Of a stretch of 64,000 bases of DNA, positions 51,526 to 61,299 are shown piece by piece; the stretch's first letter is position 1; each line of letters starts with the position of its first letter. The DNA comes from Hymenobacter sp. BT730. Its GTDB lineage: Bacteria; Bacteroidota; Bacteroidia; Cytophagales; Hymenobacteraceae. Under the pieces are notes generated by a model that saw nothing but the letters and a program-made list of their open reading frames with translations, was not told the DNA's origin and did no database searches. The stretch covers positions 496,001-560,000 of the forward strand of contig NZ_JAUOFB010000003.1 in the NCBI RefSeq assembly GCF_030542105.1. The letters are read 5' to 3'. Position numbers and translations under genes: made by a program.

Positions 51526-53304
51526 ATGCCCAAAAGCATCGTTCATCGACTCCTGGGTCCGCTGCTTTTGTGGCGCTTGCGCCACATCAACGACAGGGCC
51601 TATCTGATTCTGTTGAGCGTAGTAGTGGGAATAATGGCCGGCCTGGCCGCTGTTCTACTTAAAAACTCGGTGCATTATTCTCAGTTCCTGATTTTTGCCT
51701 GGGTACCCGAGCAGTATCGGGTGTTTGCGCTGTCGCTCTACCCCATTATTGGTATTTCACTGTCGGTGCTATTTACGCGCTACGTGTTGGGTGGCACGCT
51801 GAGCCGGGGCATTGGTCCCATTGTCTATAACATTGCTCGTCAGAACAGCATTGTGCCGCGCAGCAAACTGTTTTCGCAAATGGTCACGGCTTACTTCACC
51901 GTTACCTTTGGGGGCTCGGCCGGTCTGGAGGCTCCTATTTCCGTTACCGGTTCGGCCATTGGCTCCAACGTAGCGCGCATTCTGCGCGTGGGCAAGCGGG
52001 AACGGCGCCTGCTGGTGGGCTGTGGGGCAGCGGCCGGGGTAGCAGCCATTTTCAACAGCCCCATTGCCGGGGTCCTGTTTGCAGTAGAGGCCATTCTTTC
52101 CGAGTTATCGGCCCCGTTCTTTATTCCCCTGCTTATTTCCTCGGCCACGGCTACGGTGGTATCAAAGCTGCTCTATGCCGGGCAGCCCTTTGTGCTGATT
52201 ACCACCAGCTGGCCGGTAGAAGCTATTCCCTTCTATCTGATGCTGGCCCTGTTCACTGCTTTGCTATCCGTATATATGATACGCGTGTATTTCGCGGCAG
52301 AGCGGTTTTATGAGCGGTGGCCCGGCGTATACCATAAAATCCTGTTTGGCGGCCTGGCCCTGGGGCTCCTGGTCTTTCTGTTTCCTCCCTTATATGGCGA
52401 GGGCTACAACATTGTGCAGCTGTTGCTCAGCGGGCAGTCAGCCCACCTGGTAGATGGCTCCTTGTTCTCCGTGTACGGCGACGAAAGCGTGGGGCTGGTG
52501 TTGCTGGTGGCCATTGGCAGTATGCTGCTGAAAGTGGTGGCCACAACGGTTACAGTGGGCTCAGGCGGTAATGGGGGTATGTTTGGCTCCTCGCTGTTTG
52601 TGGGGGCGCTGGCGGGCTTCGTGTATGCCCGCCTGATTAACCTGAGCGGAATTGATACCGTGCCCGAGGTCCATTTCATTGTACTGGGTATGGCCGGCAT
52701 GCTGGCGGGCGTTATTCACGCGCCGCTTACGGCCATCTTCCTGATTGCGGAAATTACCGGCGGCTATGCCCTGTTTGTTCCGTTGATGGCCGTTACTTCC
52801 TGTTCGTACCTGATTACCAAATACTTCGAACCTTACTCTGTATATACCCGCAAGCTGGTGAAGCAGGGAATTTACATGCACGCCGACCGGGACCGGGGCC
52901 TCCTGGCCCAGCTGGACCTGCACCACCTCATTCAGACTGATTTCGTGAGTGTGCGCCCCGAAACCACCCTGGGCGAACTGGTGGATATTTTTCGGCATGC
53001 CACCCGAAATCTGTTCCCGGTGGTGAATGGCGAAGGCGAATTGCAGGGTATTGTCACGCTGGATACCGTGCGGGATGCCCTCTTCGACGACGAGCATTAT
53101 AAAACCACCCTGGTGCGTGACCTGATGATTCAGCCCCCCGCCATTGTGAACCCCGACGATACTATGCTGGACACCCTGCGCTGCATGGAACAGGTGGGCG
53201 CCTGGGCATTACCCGTAGTGGACCGCGGCCGGTACGCAGGTTTCCTGTTGAAATCCGCCATTCTGGCCGGTTACCGGAAGCAGTTGATTAAGGAAACGGA
53301 TTAG
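51526..53304 (+). CDS. ClC-family anion channel/transporter with CBS domains
   Basis: The 592-residue protein has a ClC membrane domain followed by two CBS domains (residues about 460-585: FVSVRPETTLGELVDIFRHA and IVNPDDTMLDTLRCME). The gating Glu is kept in GGSAGLEAPISVTG near residue 128 (GSAGxEAP), although Arg is replaced by Leu. The internal Glu of exchangers appears as Ala in FAVEAILSE, a change found in channels. GSGGNGGMFGSS near 344 is the second conserved loop. It likely moves chloride or another anion, with CBS nucleotide regulation. Confidence 0.92.
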   Translation: MPKSIVHRLLGPLLLWRLRHINDRAYLILLSVVVGIMAGLAAVLLKNSVHYSQFLIFAWVPEQYRVFALSLYPIIGISLSVLFTRYVLGGTLSRGIGPIVYNIARQNSIVPRSKLFSQMVTAYFTVTFGGSAGLEAPISVTGSAIGSNVARILRVGKRERRLLVGCGAAAGVAAIFNSPIAGVLFAVEAILSELSAPFFIPLLISSATATVVSKLLYAGQPFVLITTSWPVEAIPFYLMLALFTALLSVYMIRVYFAAERFYERWPGVYHKILFGGLALGLLVFLFPPLYGEGYNIVQLLLSGQSAHLVDGSLFSVYGDESVGLVLLVAIGSMLLKVVATTVTVGSGGNGGMFGSSLFVGALAGFVYARLINLSGIDTVPEVHFIVLGMAGMLAGVIHAPLTAIFLIAEITGGYALFVPLMAVTSCSYLITKYFEPYSVYTRKLVKQGIYMHADRDRGLLAQLDLHHLIQTDFVSVRPETTLGELVDIFRHATRNLFPVVNGEGELQGIVTLDTVRDALFDDEHYKTTLVRDLMIQPPAIVNPDDTMLDTLRCMEQVGAWALPVVDRGRYAGFLLKSAILAGYRKQLIKETD

Positions 53305-53354
53305 GAGCGGCAGACTTGCCGGCCGCCATCCAGGACCAGATAAATACATGAAGC

Positions 53355-53394
53355 AAAAAGCCCTTGCCGTCTACGTTGATGGCAAGGGCTTTTT
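53355..53394. terminator. Bidirectional terminator
   Basis: Fourteen-base arms (53355-53368, 53381-53394) between the ClC gene and the convergent antiporter. Confidence 0.8.
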
Positions 53395-53458
53395 TAAAGA
53401 GTAGCGCTGGGCAGCTTAATGTTTTAAAAACGCAGCAACTTCTGCTGGATTTTCACTC

Positions 53459-54658
53459 TCAATATTCCCCCAGCTCGGGCTCCCGGCCGGCCAGTAGCAG
53501 CCCCACCATCATCATCACGCCGGTAAGCAGAATGACTACGAAGAGGATGTTTTCGCTGACCTCGCCAATGAGATGTTGCTGCGGGATGCTGTAAAACAGC
53601 AGCACACTGATCAGCCCCTTTGGCGCAATAAACAGCTCCGGCACCAGGTCGGTGCGGGCGGCATAGCGCAGGTAGAAAAACCGGATGAGCGTGAGGATGG
53701 CTACAATCAGCAGGCCCTGCACGATGAGACTCAGATTCAAAACGTTGGCCAGCGTAATGGAGAAGCCGAACAGCAGGAAAAAGAATGTACGAATGAGAAA
53801 CGCTGATTCGGCGGTGATGCTTTTGAGCTGATGCACCTCAGCGGCCAGTCGCTCCGGGTGTACCAAGCGGCGCAGCCAGCCTTTCAGGAAAACATCGGCG
53901 TTATTCACGGCCAGTCCAAATACCAGCACCAGCACCAACGACGACAGGTGAAACTTCTTGGCCAGCGAATAAATCAGAATCAGGAAGGCAAAAATCAGAA
54001 AGAACTTGACGTGCAGCCGAATGCGGTGCAGCAGAAAAGCCAGGGCCACAGTACTTACCACGGAAAGCACCAGCACCGCCACCACATCCCGCGAGAAGGT
54101 GATAATCGAAACTCCCTGCGCGAAATTATCCTGGATGGCAAAGTTGAAGAGCATAATGCCCAGGATATCGGAAAAGGTGCTTTCATACACAATGAACTCC
54201 TGCTTTTCGCCCGTCAGGTTGGCCACGCTGGGTATGGCAATGGCGCTGCTGATAACCGTGAGGGGCACGGCATTTACCAGGCAGCTTTGAAATGAGACGC
54301 CTAAATATGCTTTCAGCAGCAGAGCAATAGCCACCGTTTGCACCAGCAGGATGAGCGCGGCCGCAAAAAACGCCCGTCGGATTAAAGGTGCTTTGCCAGC
54401 CTCCAGCCTTAGATCCAGCGCGCCTTCCAGCACAATCATGATCAGCCCGATTATCCCGAAGATTTCGAGTACTACGGAAGGGATATTCAGGGAGGCATCA
54501 AAGTAGTCGGCGGCCTGACGCAGGGCAATGCCGGTGAGGAGCAGCATCAGCACCGAAGGCACTTTGGTGGCCCGGGCCGCCATATCAAACAGATACGACA
54601 GAATAACCGCAATACTCAGGTAAATCAGAATAGAATAAGGTCCCATAGGCAAAGGCAT
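53459..54658 (-). CDS. Cation:proton antiporter (CPA family)
   Basis: The 399-residue protein has about eleven hydrophobic helices. LMLLLTGIALRQAADY and IVLEGALDLRLEAGKAPL near residue 75 with the charged helix pattern match the CPA1/KefB group, and VLNLSLIVQGLLI follows. A proposed ion-binding Asp pair is not obvious. No TrkA/KTN regulatory domain is present. It exchanges H+ with Na+ or K+. Either of two ATGs (54658, 54646) may start it. Confidence 0.85.
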   Translation of the reverse strand: MPLPMGPYSILIYLSIAVILSYLFDMAARATKVPSVLMLLLTGIALRQAADYFDASLNIPSVVLEIFGIIGLIMIVLEGALDLRLEAGKAPLIRRAFFAAALILLVQTVAIALLLKAYLGVSFQSCLVNAVPLTVISSAIAIPSVANLTGEKQEFIVYESTFSDILGIMLFNFAIQDNFAQGVSIITFSRDVVAVLVLSVVSTVALAFLLHRIRLHVKFFLIFAFLILIYSLAKKFHLSSLVLVLVFGLAVNNADVFLKGWLRRLVHPERLAAEVHQLKSITAESAFLIRTFFFLLFGFSITLANVLNLSLIVQGLLIVAILTLIRFFYLRYAARTDLVPELFIAPKGLISVLLFYSIPQQHLIGEVSENILFVVILLTGVMMMVGLLLAGREPELGEY

Positions 54659-54749
54659 GTTGGGGTAGAATGTACGCGCCTCAGGTCGGGAAGGAGGAAA
54701 ACAGCCGAACTTTACTGGCGCAATGCATTGTATCTTGTCGCCCCGGGTG

Positions 54750-55985
54750 ATGAGCGAACAGACATATTTAAAGGCAGAGGTAGTAATTGTGGGCGGCGGG
54801 CCGGCCGGACTGCTGGCCGCGCAACGGCTGGCGGAAGCTGGCCATCAGGTAATGATTTTTGAAGCGCAGGCCACCGTAGGGCGCAAGTTTCTGGTGGCCG
54901 GGCACGGTGGTTTCAACCTGAGCAACGCCGAGCCGGAAGCTACTTTCGCCACCCGATATGGGCTAGACAGCGCCGCCTTTACTTCTTTTCTAACGCACTT
55001 CTCTCCTGCTGCGCTGCGCCGCTGGGCTGCCGATCTGGGCATTGAAACCTTTGTGGGCACCAGCGGACGCATTTTCCCCTTAGCCGAGCACAAACCCGCC
55101 GACTTACTCCGCGCCTGGGTTGCCCGCCTGCAGCAGCTGGGCGTGGTTCTGCACACGCGGCACCGCTGGCTGGGCTTTGAGGGCAGCACCGGGCTGCGCA
55201 TCCAGAATACGTCCTCCGGCAAAGAACTGGTAGTGGAGCCACAGGCCACCCTTCTGGCTCTGGGCGGCGCCAGCTGGGCCAAGACCGGCTCCAATGGCGC
55301 CTGGGTACCGGCTTTTGAAAGTATTGGCGTGCCCTGCGTGCCTTTTTCGCCAGCAAACTGCGGCGCCGAAGTGGCTTGGTCGGCTTTCTTTCAGCAGAAG
55401 GTGGGCCGGGCACCGCTTAAAAACATAGCGCTGCGCTACGGCTCCCAGCGGGTGCGGGGTGAGTTAATGCTCACGGAATATGGCGTGGAAGGCACCCCGG
55501 TATACGCCCTCACGCCGGCACTGCGCACGGAGTTGGCCAAGGACCACAGAGCCACCCTCTTGCTGGACCTGAAACCCGACCTCACCGATGAGCAGCTCCT
55601 GCACCGGTTGCGCACCCCCCGGCGCGGCAAGTCTCTCGCCGATTTTCTAAAACAGGTGTTGCATCTGCCTTCACCAGTACCCACACTGCTACGCGAAATT
55701 GCGCCGGAGGCTGCTACGGCTACACCAGAGACGCTGGCCCACCTGCTGCGCCACCTTCCGCTACCGGTTACCGCCCTGCGTCCCTTAGATGAAGCCATTT
55801 CGACGGCCGGTGGCGTTTCCTGGGAAGCACTAACGCCTGACCTGATGCTGCGCCAGCGGCCCGGCACTTTCATAGCGGGCGAAATGCTGAACTGGGAGGC
55901 CCCCACGGGCGGCTATCTACTTCAGGGGTGTTTCAGCACGGGAGCCTGGGCAGCCCAGGGCATGCAGGCATATTTACGCAGCTAG
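54750..55985 (+). CDS. TIGR03862-type flavoprotein (HI0933 family)
   Basis: The 411-residue protein has EVVIVGGGPAGLLAAQRLAEAGHQVMIFEAQATVGRKFLVAGHGGFNLSNAE, an FAD-binding region with the family motif GHGGFNLS. It ends GTFIAGEMLNWEAPTGGYLLQGCFSTG. This is the second HI0933-like protein of the window, more diverged from the first (BaiN type). It may oxidise or reduce an unknown metabolite. ATG 54750 is preferred to 54723 because TATCTTGT precedes it. Confidence 0.9.
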   Translation: MSEQTYLKAEVVIVGGGPAGLLAAQRLAEAGHQVMIFEAQATVGRKFLVAGHGGFNLSNAEPEATFATRYGLDSAAFTSFLTHFSPAALRRWAADLGIETFVGTSGRIFPLAEHKPADLLRAWVARLQQLGVVLHTRHRWLGFEGSTGLRIQNTSSGKELVVEPQATLLALGGASWAKTGSNGAWVPAFESIGVPCVPFSPANCGAEVAWSAFFQQKVGRAPLKNIALRYGSQRVRGELMLTEYGVEGTPVYALTPALRTELAKDHRATLLLDLKPDLTDEQLLHRLRTPRRGKSLADFLKQVLHLPSPVPTLLREIAPEAATATPETLAHLLRHLPLPVTALRPLDEAISTAGGVSWEALTPDLMLRQRPGTFIAGEMLNWEAPTGGYLLQGCFSTGAWAAQGMQAYLRS

Positions 55986-56257
55986 TCGGGGCGGGGTGCC
56001 AGGCGGGCACGCCTCTCTTCGGCTTCTTCGGCGGCAGCTAATATGGCTTTGGCTTCTTCCAGAAGCCTTTCTCCCTGGTCGCGGTGCTTGTGGTATATCA
56101 GCCCAAACAGAATAAAGAAGGACACGATAGGCAGCAGCCACCCCAAGGCAAACCAGAGCCAGAACGAGCGGCCGTAGCTGTACGCGCAGTAGCCCGTCGT
56201 GATGGGGATAAACGACATGGCGCAGGCAAAACCCAGCAGAATATCAACAAAAAACAT
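55982..56257 (-). CDS. Small membrane protein (91 residues)
   Basis: Two hydrophobic helices (DILLGFACAMSFIPITTGYCAY and WLWFALGWLLPIVSFFILFGLIY) precede a basic coil with LLEEAKAILAAAEEAEERRARLAPR. The stop codon overlaps the stop of the convergent flavoprotein by two bases. Function unknown. Confidence 0.78.
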   Translation of the reverse strand: MFFVDILLGFACAMSFIPITTGYCAYSYGRSFWLWFALGWLLPIVSFFILFGLIYHKHRDQGERLLEEAKAILAAAEEAEERRARLAPRPD

Positions 56258-56474
56258 GATGGCAACAGCTGAAAGCGCGCAAAGTGGCTCTTGTCTAATT
56301 TAGCCAAATTAGCAGAGGTTAACAAGAACCGCCCGGGTTTTATACAGTGCTAACCTGCGGGCTCTGAAATGGTTGTCGTTAAATATGTTGCCTCACCCCT
56401 ACCTTTCCGTCTATTTCGCGTAGGTATGCGTGCACTACGCCATTTTGCCGCCCCGCGGCCGCTCACCGTTGCCC

Positions 56475-57926
56475 ATGTGGGATTCTCAGAAAAGCCTTTT
56501 CCGCGTCTCAGCCCAGCTCTTTGCCGAAGGAATTTTCAATTTACTTGACCGCAACCTGCGCCCGGAAGTTTTTCTGTTGGGCTTAGCCTCAGCTAAGGAA
56601 GCCGCAGAACCCGGGGCCGTGGTAGTAGAGCCTCCCACGCACCGCTACCAGCCCACTCACTTCCAGGGAGTGAAAGAGCGGGCCGCCCTGCTGGAGCCCG
56701 AAGGACTACGGGAAGTAGTGTATCACCTACACCCCCTGGATCACGACCGTTACGAGAAAAACCGCTGGTATGGCTTGCTACGCCGCGCTACGGCCGAGAC
56801 GGTGGCTTCTTTGGAAACGGCTGCCGACGAACCCCGGGTTTCTTTCTGTTCACTGCCGGTTACGGTAGATGGCTACCTGGTGCTGGTTGTGGTACAAATG
56901 AATGCTGAGGCATTTCGGGGGCATTATGCGCTGCCGGCCGTACCCAGCGGGCGCCCCGGCTCCCTGCTTCAGGCTACGGTGCAGGAGTTTCTGATTGACT
57001 GTACCCGCGCCCTGCGGGAAACCGATGGGGACGAAGACCGGCCAATTCTGGACCGGGATTATAACGAGCTGCTACGTGCCGCCGGCCGCCGCTTTATGCT
57101 GGGCGTCGCCAATGGCACCCACGGCCTCTACGATGCCTGCAACGGTGTAGCCGCCCTGCGCCATGAAGGGGATGAAGGTATTGGCCTGATGGTTATTGCC
57201 CGCCGCCACCACGCCGCCATTCAGCCTATACTGACACTAGAAGCTCCTATTCCGCTGCGTGACCACCGCTCCGTGCGCAAGCTCCTGGAGCTTAGTGAGG
57301 ATAACGCTGCCCTTATCACGGATGCCACCAATCTGTTTGGGCTAGGCCGGGTAGTAGACCCCGACGACCCGCGCCATGAGCCGCTGTTTACCGTACATTT
57401 TACCAAGCACTACAGCTGGGATTTAACCCACAACGGCGAGGTGATGATGCGGGTAGTATCGAATACGCCGCGCCTGCCCCGCTCCCGCGTGGATGAGTAT
57501 AACTTCGAACGGGCCATTCACCGCAACTGGCCCAACCTACCGCAGGCGGATATTCAGCATCTTTGGTCGCTTACGCTGAGCGCCACTTCGCAGCCCACGG
57601 GCACTATTCTGCTGATTTCAGAAGGAGCCAACCACGAAGCCGCCCGGCTTTCAAACCAGTGCTACCGCATTACGCCCTGCCGGATTAACCCCAGCGTGAT
57701 GCGCCTGATTACCAACATTGATGGTGCCGTGCTAATTGATCCGACCGGTACTTGCTTTGCTATTGGGGCCATTCTGGATGGCCTGGCCACGGCTAAAGGC
57801 GACTCCTCCCGGGGCTCCCGCTTTAACTCAGCGTTGCGTTACGTGGAAAGTAGCCGCTACCCTTGTCTGGCCATCGTGGTGAGTGAGGATGGCTGGATTG
57901 ACCTATTGCCACCGCTGCAAAAATAA
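56475..57926 (+). CDS. Probable diadenylate cyclase (DAC/DisA_N-like domain) with N-terminal sensor-like region
   Basis: The 483-residue protein has an unassigned N-terminal half (MWDSQKSLFRVSAQLFAEGIF...). The C-terminus matches the DAC fold: TNIDGAVLID near residue 414, where canonical DAC has DGA; GDSSRGSRFNSALRYVESS near 446, in the place of GTRHRAA; and LAIVVSEDGWIDLLP near 469, matching the IVVSE segment. DAC domains make c-di-AMP from two ATP. N-terminal sensor domains with this arrangement are described as DACNV-like in some Bacteroidota proteins; this label is tentative. Its product, regulator and partners are not known. ATG 56475 is used; a GTG at 56430 is possible. The promoter-like TACCTTTC is at 56400-56407. 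Confidence 0.78.
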   Translation: MWDSQKSLFRVSAQLFAEGIFNLLDRNLRPEVFLLGLASAKEAAEPGAVVVEPPTHRYQPTHFQGVKERAALLEPEGLREVVYHLHPLDHDRYEKNRWYGLLRRATAETVASLETAADEPRVSFCSLPVTVDGYLVLVVVQMNAEAFRGHYALPAVPSGRPGSLLQATVQEFLIDCTRALRETDGDEDRPILDRDYNELLRAAGRRFMLGVANGTHGLYDACNGVAALRHEGDEGIGLMVIARRHHAAIQPILTLEAPIPLRDHRSVRKLLELSEDNAALITDATNLFGLGRVVDPDDPRHEPLFTVHFTKHYSWDLTHNGEVMMRVVSNTPRLPRSRVDEYNFERAIHRNWPNLPQADIQHLWSLTLSATSQPTGTILLISEGANHEAARLSNQCYRITPCRINPSVMRLITNIDGAVLIDPTGTCFAIGAILDGLATAKGDSSRGSRFNSALRYVESSRYPCLAIVVSEDGWIDLLPPLQK

Positions 57927-57953
57927 CCGGCGCCTTCTGGAAAGGCGCCGGTT
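57925..57953 (+). terminator. Terminator of the DAC-domain gene
   Basis: Arms AACCGGCGCCTT (57925-57936) and AAGGCGCCGGTT (57942-57953) overlap the stop codon and lie before the convergent aldo/keto reductase. Confidence 0.8.
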
Positions 57954-57960
57954 AAATCCA

Positions 57961-58950
<990 letters not shown>

Positions 58951-59111
58951 AAGTAATGAGATAAAGTGTGAAGAGAATAATGCAGGAAGATGCCTGAAGC
59001 CGCAGGCCTGAGCACAACCTTATACTATAGCAACGCCGTTGAAGGGCACATGTTCAGCAACTGCGTAAAGCACTACGCTGCAGGCTTCCCTCCCTCTTCT
59101 ATTCACTTCCC

Positions 59112-59603
59112 ATGCCTTCGCCTTCTTCCTTTTCCAATGATGAGCGCCTGCGTTGGGTTGAGCGGGTGGCCCGCCTGATGGACAGCCAGTTTCGGCTGCC
59201 CGGCACTTCCTTCCGATTTGGGCTAGACCCGCTGCTGGGATTGATTCCGGTAGTAGGCGACCTTTCTACCTTTGCCGTGTCGGGGGCGCTGTTGCTCACC
59301 ATGATGCGCCACGGGGCCAGCCGGCACCTGGTAGTGCGTATGGCGCTGAATATATTGCTCGATACTGTTATCGGGGCTATTCCCATTATCGGCAACCTGT
59401 TCGACTTTGCCTACAAAAGCAATGAGCGGAATGTGGAGCTGCTGCGCCGCCACTATGCCGAGGGCAAATATACCGGCAGCGGCAAAGGACTGATTGTGGT
59501 GGTGATGCTGGCATTTTTGCTGTTCCTTGGGTTGCTATTCTGGGGCTTGTGGGCCGGCACAGCCTGGCTGTGGGACTACGCGCACCTGCGCAATGTTTGG
59601 TAG
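59112..59603 (+). CDS. DUF4112 membrane protein
   Basis: The 163-residue protein matches DUF4112: LRWVERVARLMDSQFRLPGTSFRFGLDPLLGLIPVVGDLS, IGAIPIIGNLFDFAYKSNERNVELLRRHY, and a final hydrophobic helix VVMLAFLLFLGLLFWGLW. It is likely an inner-membrane protein. It stands 58 bases upstream of a GTG-started lipoprotein gene with its own promoter element, so cotranscription is uncertain. Confidence 0.85.
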   Translation: MPSPSSFSNDERLRWVERVARLMDSQFRLPGTSFRFGLDPLLGLIPVVGDLSTFAVSGALLLTMMRHGASRHLVVRMALNILLDTVIGAIPIIGNLFDFAYKSNERNVELLRRHYAEGKYTGSGKGLIVVVMLAFLLFLGLLFWGLWAGTAWLWDYAHLRNVW

Positions 59604-59649
59604 CCCCGGAAATGCACTAAAACGGCACGGCAGACAAGCAAACGTGCCG

Positions 59650-59657
59650 TACCTTTG
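59650..59657 (+). promoter_or_regulatory. -7 element TACCTTTG of the SCO operon
   Basis: An exact TAnnTTTG ends four bases before a GTG at 59662, giving leaderless spacing as for rsmE and the flavoprotein at 35630. Confidence 0.6.
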
Positions 59658-59661
59658 CGCC

Positions 59662-60114
59662 GTGAAAAGCATTCTTTCAATTTTCCGGACGGCACCCCTG
59701 TTTTTAGCCCTGCTGCTGGCAGCCTGTTCCCCTTCGGCTGATGCGCCTGCGCAGGAAGCTGCAGCCGAAAAGCGCGTGCTGGCCGTGCACGATTCGCTGA
59801 TGGCCCAAATGGATCAGCTTTACACCCGGCGCCAGGAGCTGCAAAAGGTTACCACGCTGGACACTGCCATAGCCGGCCGCCAGAAAAAAGCCCTGCTGGC
59901 GGCTGAAGCAGCTATGATGAACTGGATGCACCAGTACCGCCGCCCTGCCGATACAGTAGGGCACCTGCCTAAAATGGTGTACTATACCGTTCAGCAACAT
60001 AAAATCGATTCGGTGGCACACCTGATGCACGCCAGCCTCGATTCGGCCGACATTCTGCTCCGGCAGGCCGGCACTTCTTCCCAGTCCTCTGCCCCGACGA
60101 CAACCACCCCATGA
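59662..60114 (+). CDS. Lipoprotein upstream of SCO
   Basis: The GTG-started protein has 150 residues. KSILSIFRTAPLFLALLLAAC is a lipoprotein signal with lipobox LLAAC. The mature part is charged helical sequence (VHDSLMAQMDQLYTRRQELQK, RRPADTVGHLPKMVYYTVQQHKID), with a Thr/Ser-rich end. The earlier ATG at 59527 is inside the DUF4112 frame and rejected. It overlaps SCO by ATGA, so translation is coupled. Role unknown, perhaps periplasmic assembly or copper handling by association. Confidence 0.83.
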   Translation: MKSILSIFRTAPLFLALLLAACSPSADAPAQEAAAEKRVLAVHDSLMAQMDQLYTRRQELQKVTTLDTAIAGRQKKALLAAEAAMMNWMHQYRRPADTVGHLPKMVYYTVQQHKIDSVAHLMHASLDSADILLRQAGTSSQSSAPTTTTP

Positions 60115-60782
60115 TACACCCATTTTTCCGCCGAGTCCTGCTGGCTCTGTCCGGCACCCTGCTGCTCGCTTCCTGCTCTGATAATAAGCAGCAGGCCACT
60201 ACTCTGCCCTACATTGGCGAGCATGACGTGCGCGCCCGTACTGACGGTGGCCCGGCCGATACGATTTACGCCACCATCCCCCGCTTCACGCTCACTAATC
60301 AGGAGGGCAAAACCGTCACGGACAGCACTCTGGCGGGAAAAGTCTACGTCACCGATTTCTTCTTTGCTACCTGTCCCAGCATCTGCCCTAAAATGCAGAG
60401 CGAAATGCTGCGGGTATACGAGAAGTACAAGAACAACCCGCGGGTGGCTTTCCTCTCCCACACCATTGACCCGGCCCACGACTCTATTCCGGTATTGCGT
60501 GACTATGCCGAGCGTCTGGGCGTGACCAATGCCAGCCAGTGGCAGTTTGTGACGGCTCCGCACGATACTATTTTTGCCCTGGCCCGCGCCTACATGACGG
60601 GTGCCGAGGCCGATAAGAAGGCCGCCGGTGGTTTCGCTCACAACGGTACTTTTGCCTTGGTAGACGGGCAGCGCCACGTGCGCGGCCTCTATGATGGCAT
60701 GAACCCCCAGGAGGTAGACCGCCTGTTGCGGGAGATGCCGCTACTGTTGGCTGAAGAGTCTGCCAAACAATCCAAACCCTGA
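60111..60782 (+). CDS. SCO-family copper chaperone lipoprotein
   Basis: The 223-residue protein starts with a lipoprotein signal (LLALSGTLLLASC). The thioredoxin-like fold has CPSICPKMQSEM (CxxxC copper site) near residue 85 and a His in AHNGTFALVD near 180. SCO proteins deliver copper to the CuA site of cytochrome oxidase in the periplasm. It overlaps the upstream lipoprotein by four bases, and the downstream cytochrome c starts at its stop (TGATG). Confidence 0.93.
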   Translation: MIHPFFRRVLLALSGTLLLASCSDNKQQATTLPYIGEHDVRARTDGGPADTIYATIPRFTLTNQEGKTVTDSTLAGKVYVTDFFFATCPSICPKMQSEMLRVYEKYKNNPRVAFLSHTIDPAHDSIPVLRDYAERLGVTNASQWQFVTAPHDTIFALARAYMTGAEADKKAAGGFAHNGTFALVDGQRHVRGLYDGMNPQEVDRLLREMPLLLAEESAKQSKP

Positions 60783-61204
60783 TGCCACGGGCGTTGCAGG
60801 TACTGCGGGGGGCTGCTATAGCCACGGCCTTTGGACTGCTGGCCGGTTGCTTTACCAATAAGCAGAATGAAGGCGCGCGCCTGTATCAGGAGCACTGCTC
60901 TAACTGCCACGGCGAGCAGGGCGCCGGCCTGCGCCGCCTGATTCCGCCGTTGGCCGGCTCCGATTATTTATCGACTAACCGGGCTGCTTTGCCCTGCATT
61001 CTGCGAAAAGGCCAGCAAGGCCTGGTGGTGGTGAATGCGGTGGAGTATAACCAGGTGATGCCGCCCCATGAAGACCTAACGGACTCGCAGATTACCAACA
61101 TCTTGAACTTCCTGCAGCAGTCCTGGGGCAACAAAGGAGAAGCCTATACCATCCGGGAAGTATCGGAGCTGCTGGGGGCCTGTAATGGCAGCGACGGACG
61201 CTGA
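60782..61204 (+). CDS. Class I cytochrome c lipoprotein
   Basis: The 140-residue protein has a lipoprotein signal ending LLAGC. CSNCH near residue 38 attaches haem; Met in YNQVMPPHEDL near 98 is the second axial ligand. The final helix, TNILNFLQQSWGN, fits small cytochrome c domains. It begins at the SCO stop codon, so it is the last gene of the operon. It probably transfers electrons near a terminal oxidase. Confidence 0.93.
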   Translation: MPRALQVLRGAAIATAFGLLAGCFTNKQNEGARLYQEHCSNCHGEQGAGLRRLIPPLAGSDYLSTNRAALPCILRKGQQGLVVVNAVEYNQVMPPHEDLTDSQITNILNFLQQSWGNKGEAYTIREVSELLGACNGSDGR

Positions 61205-61299
61205 CGGCACTTTTTAACATGATTTTCACGCACCATTTGCCGGTAGTTTTCGGCCGGAATGGCTAGCTTGGGACACCTTTTCATTCGCTACGCATTACC

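Noticed and set aside
59527..59661. An upstream ATG for the SCO-operon lipoprotein
   Set aside because: It lies in the DUF4112 coding region, and a perfect -7 element and a lipoprotein signal support GTG 59662.
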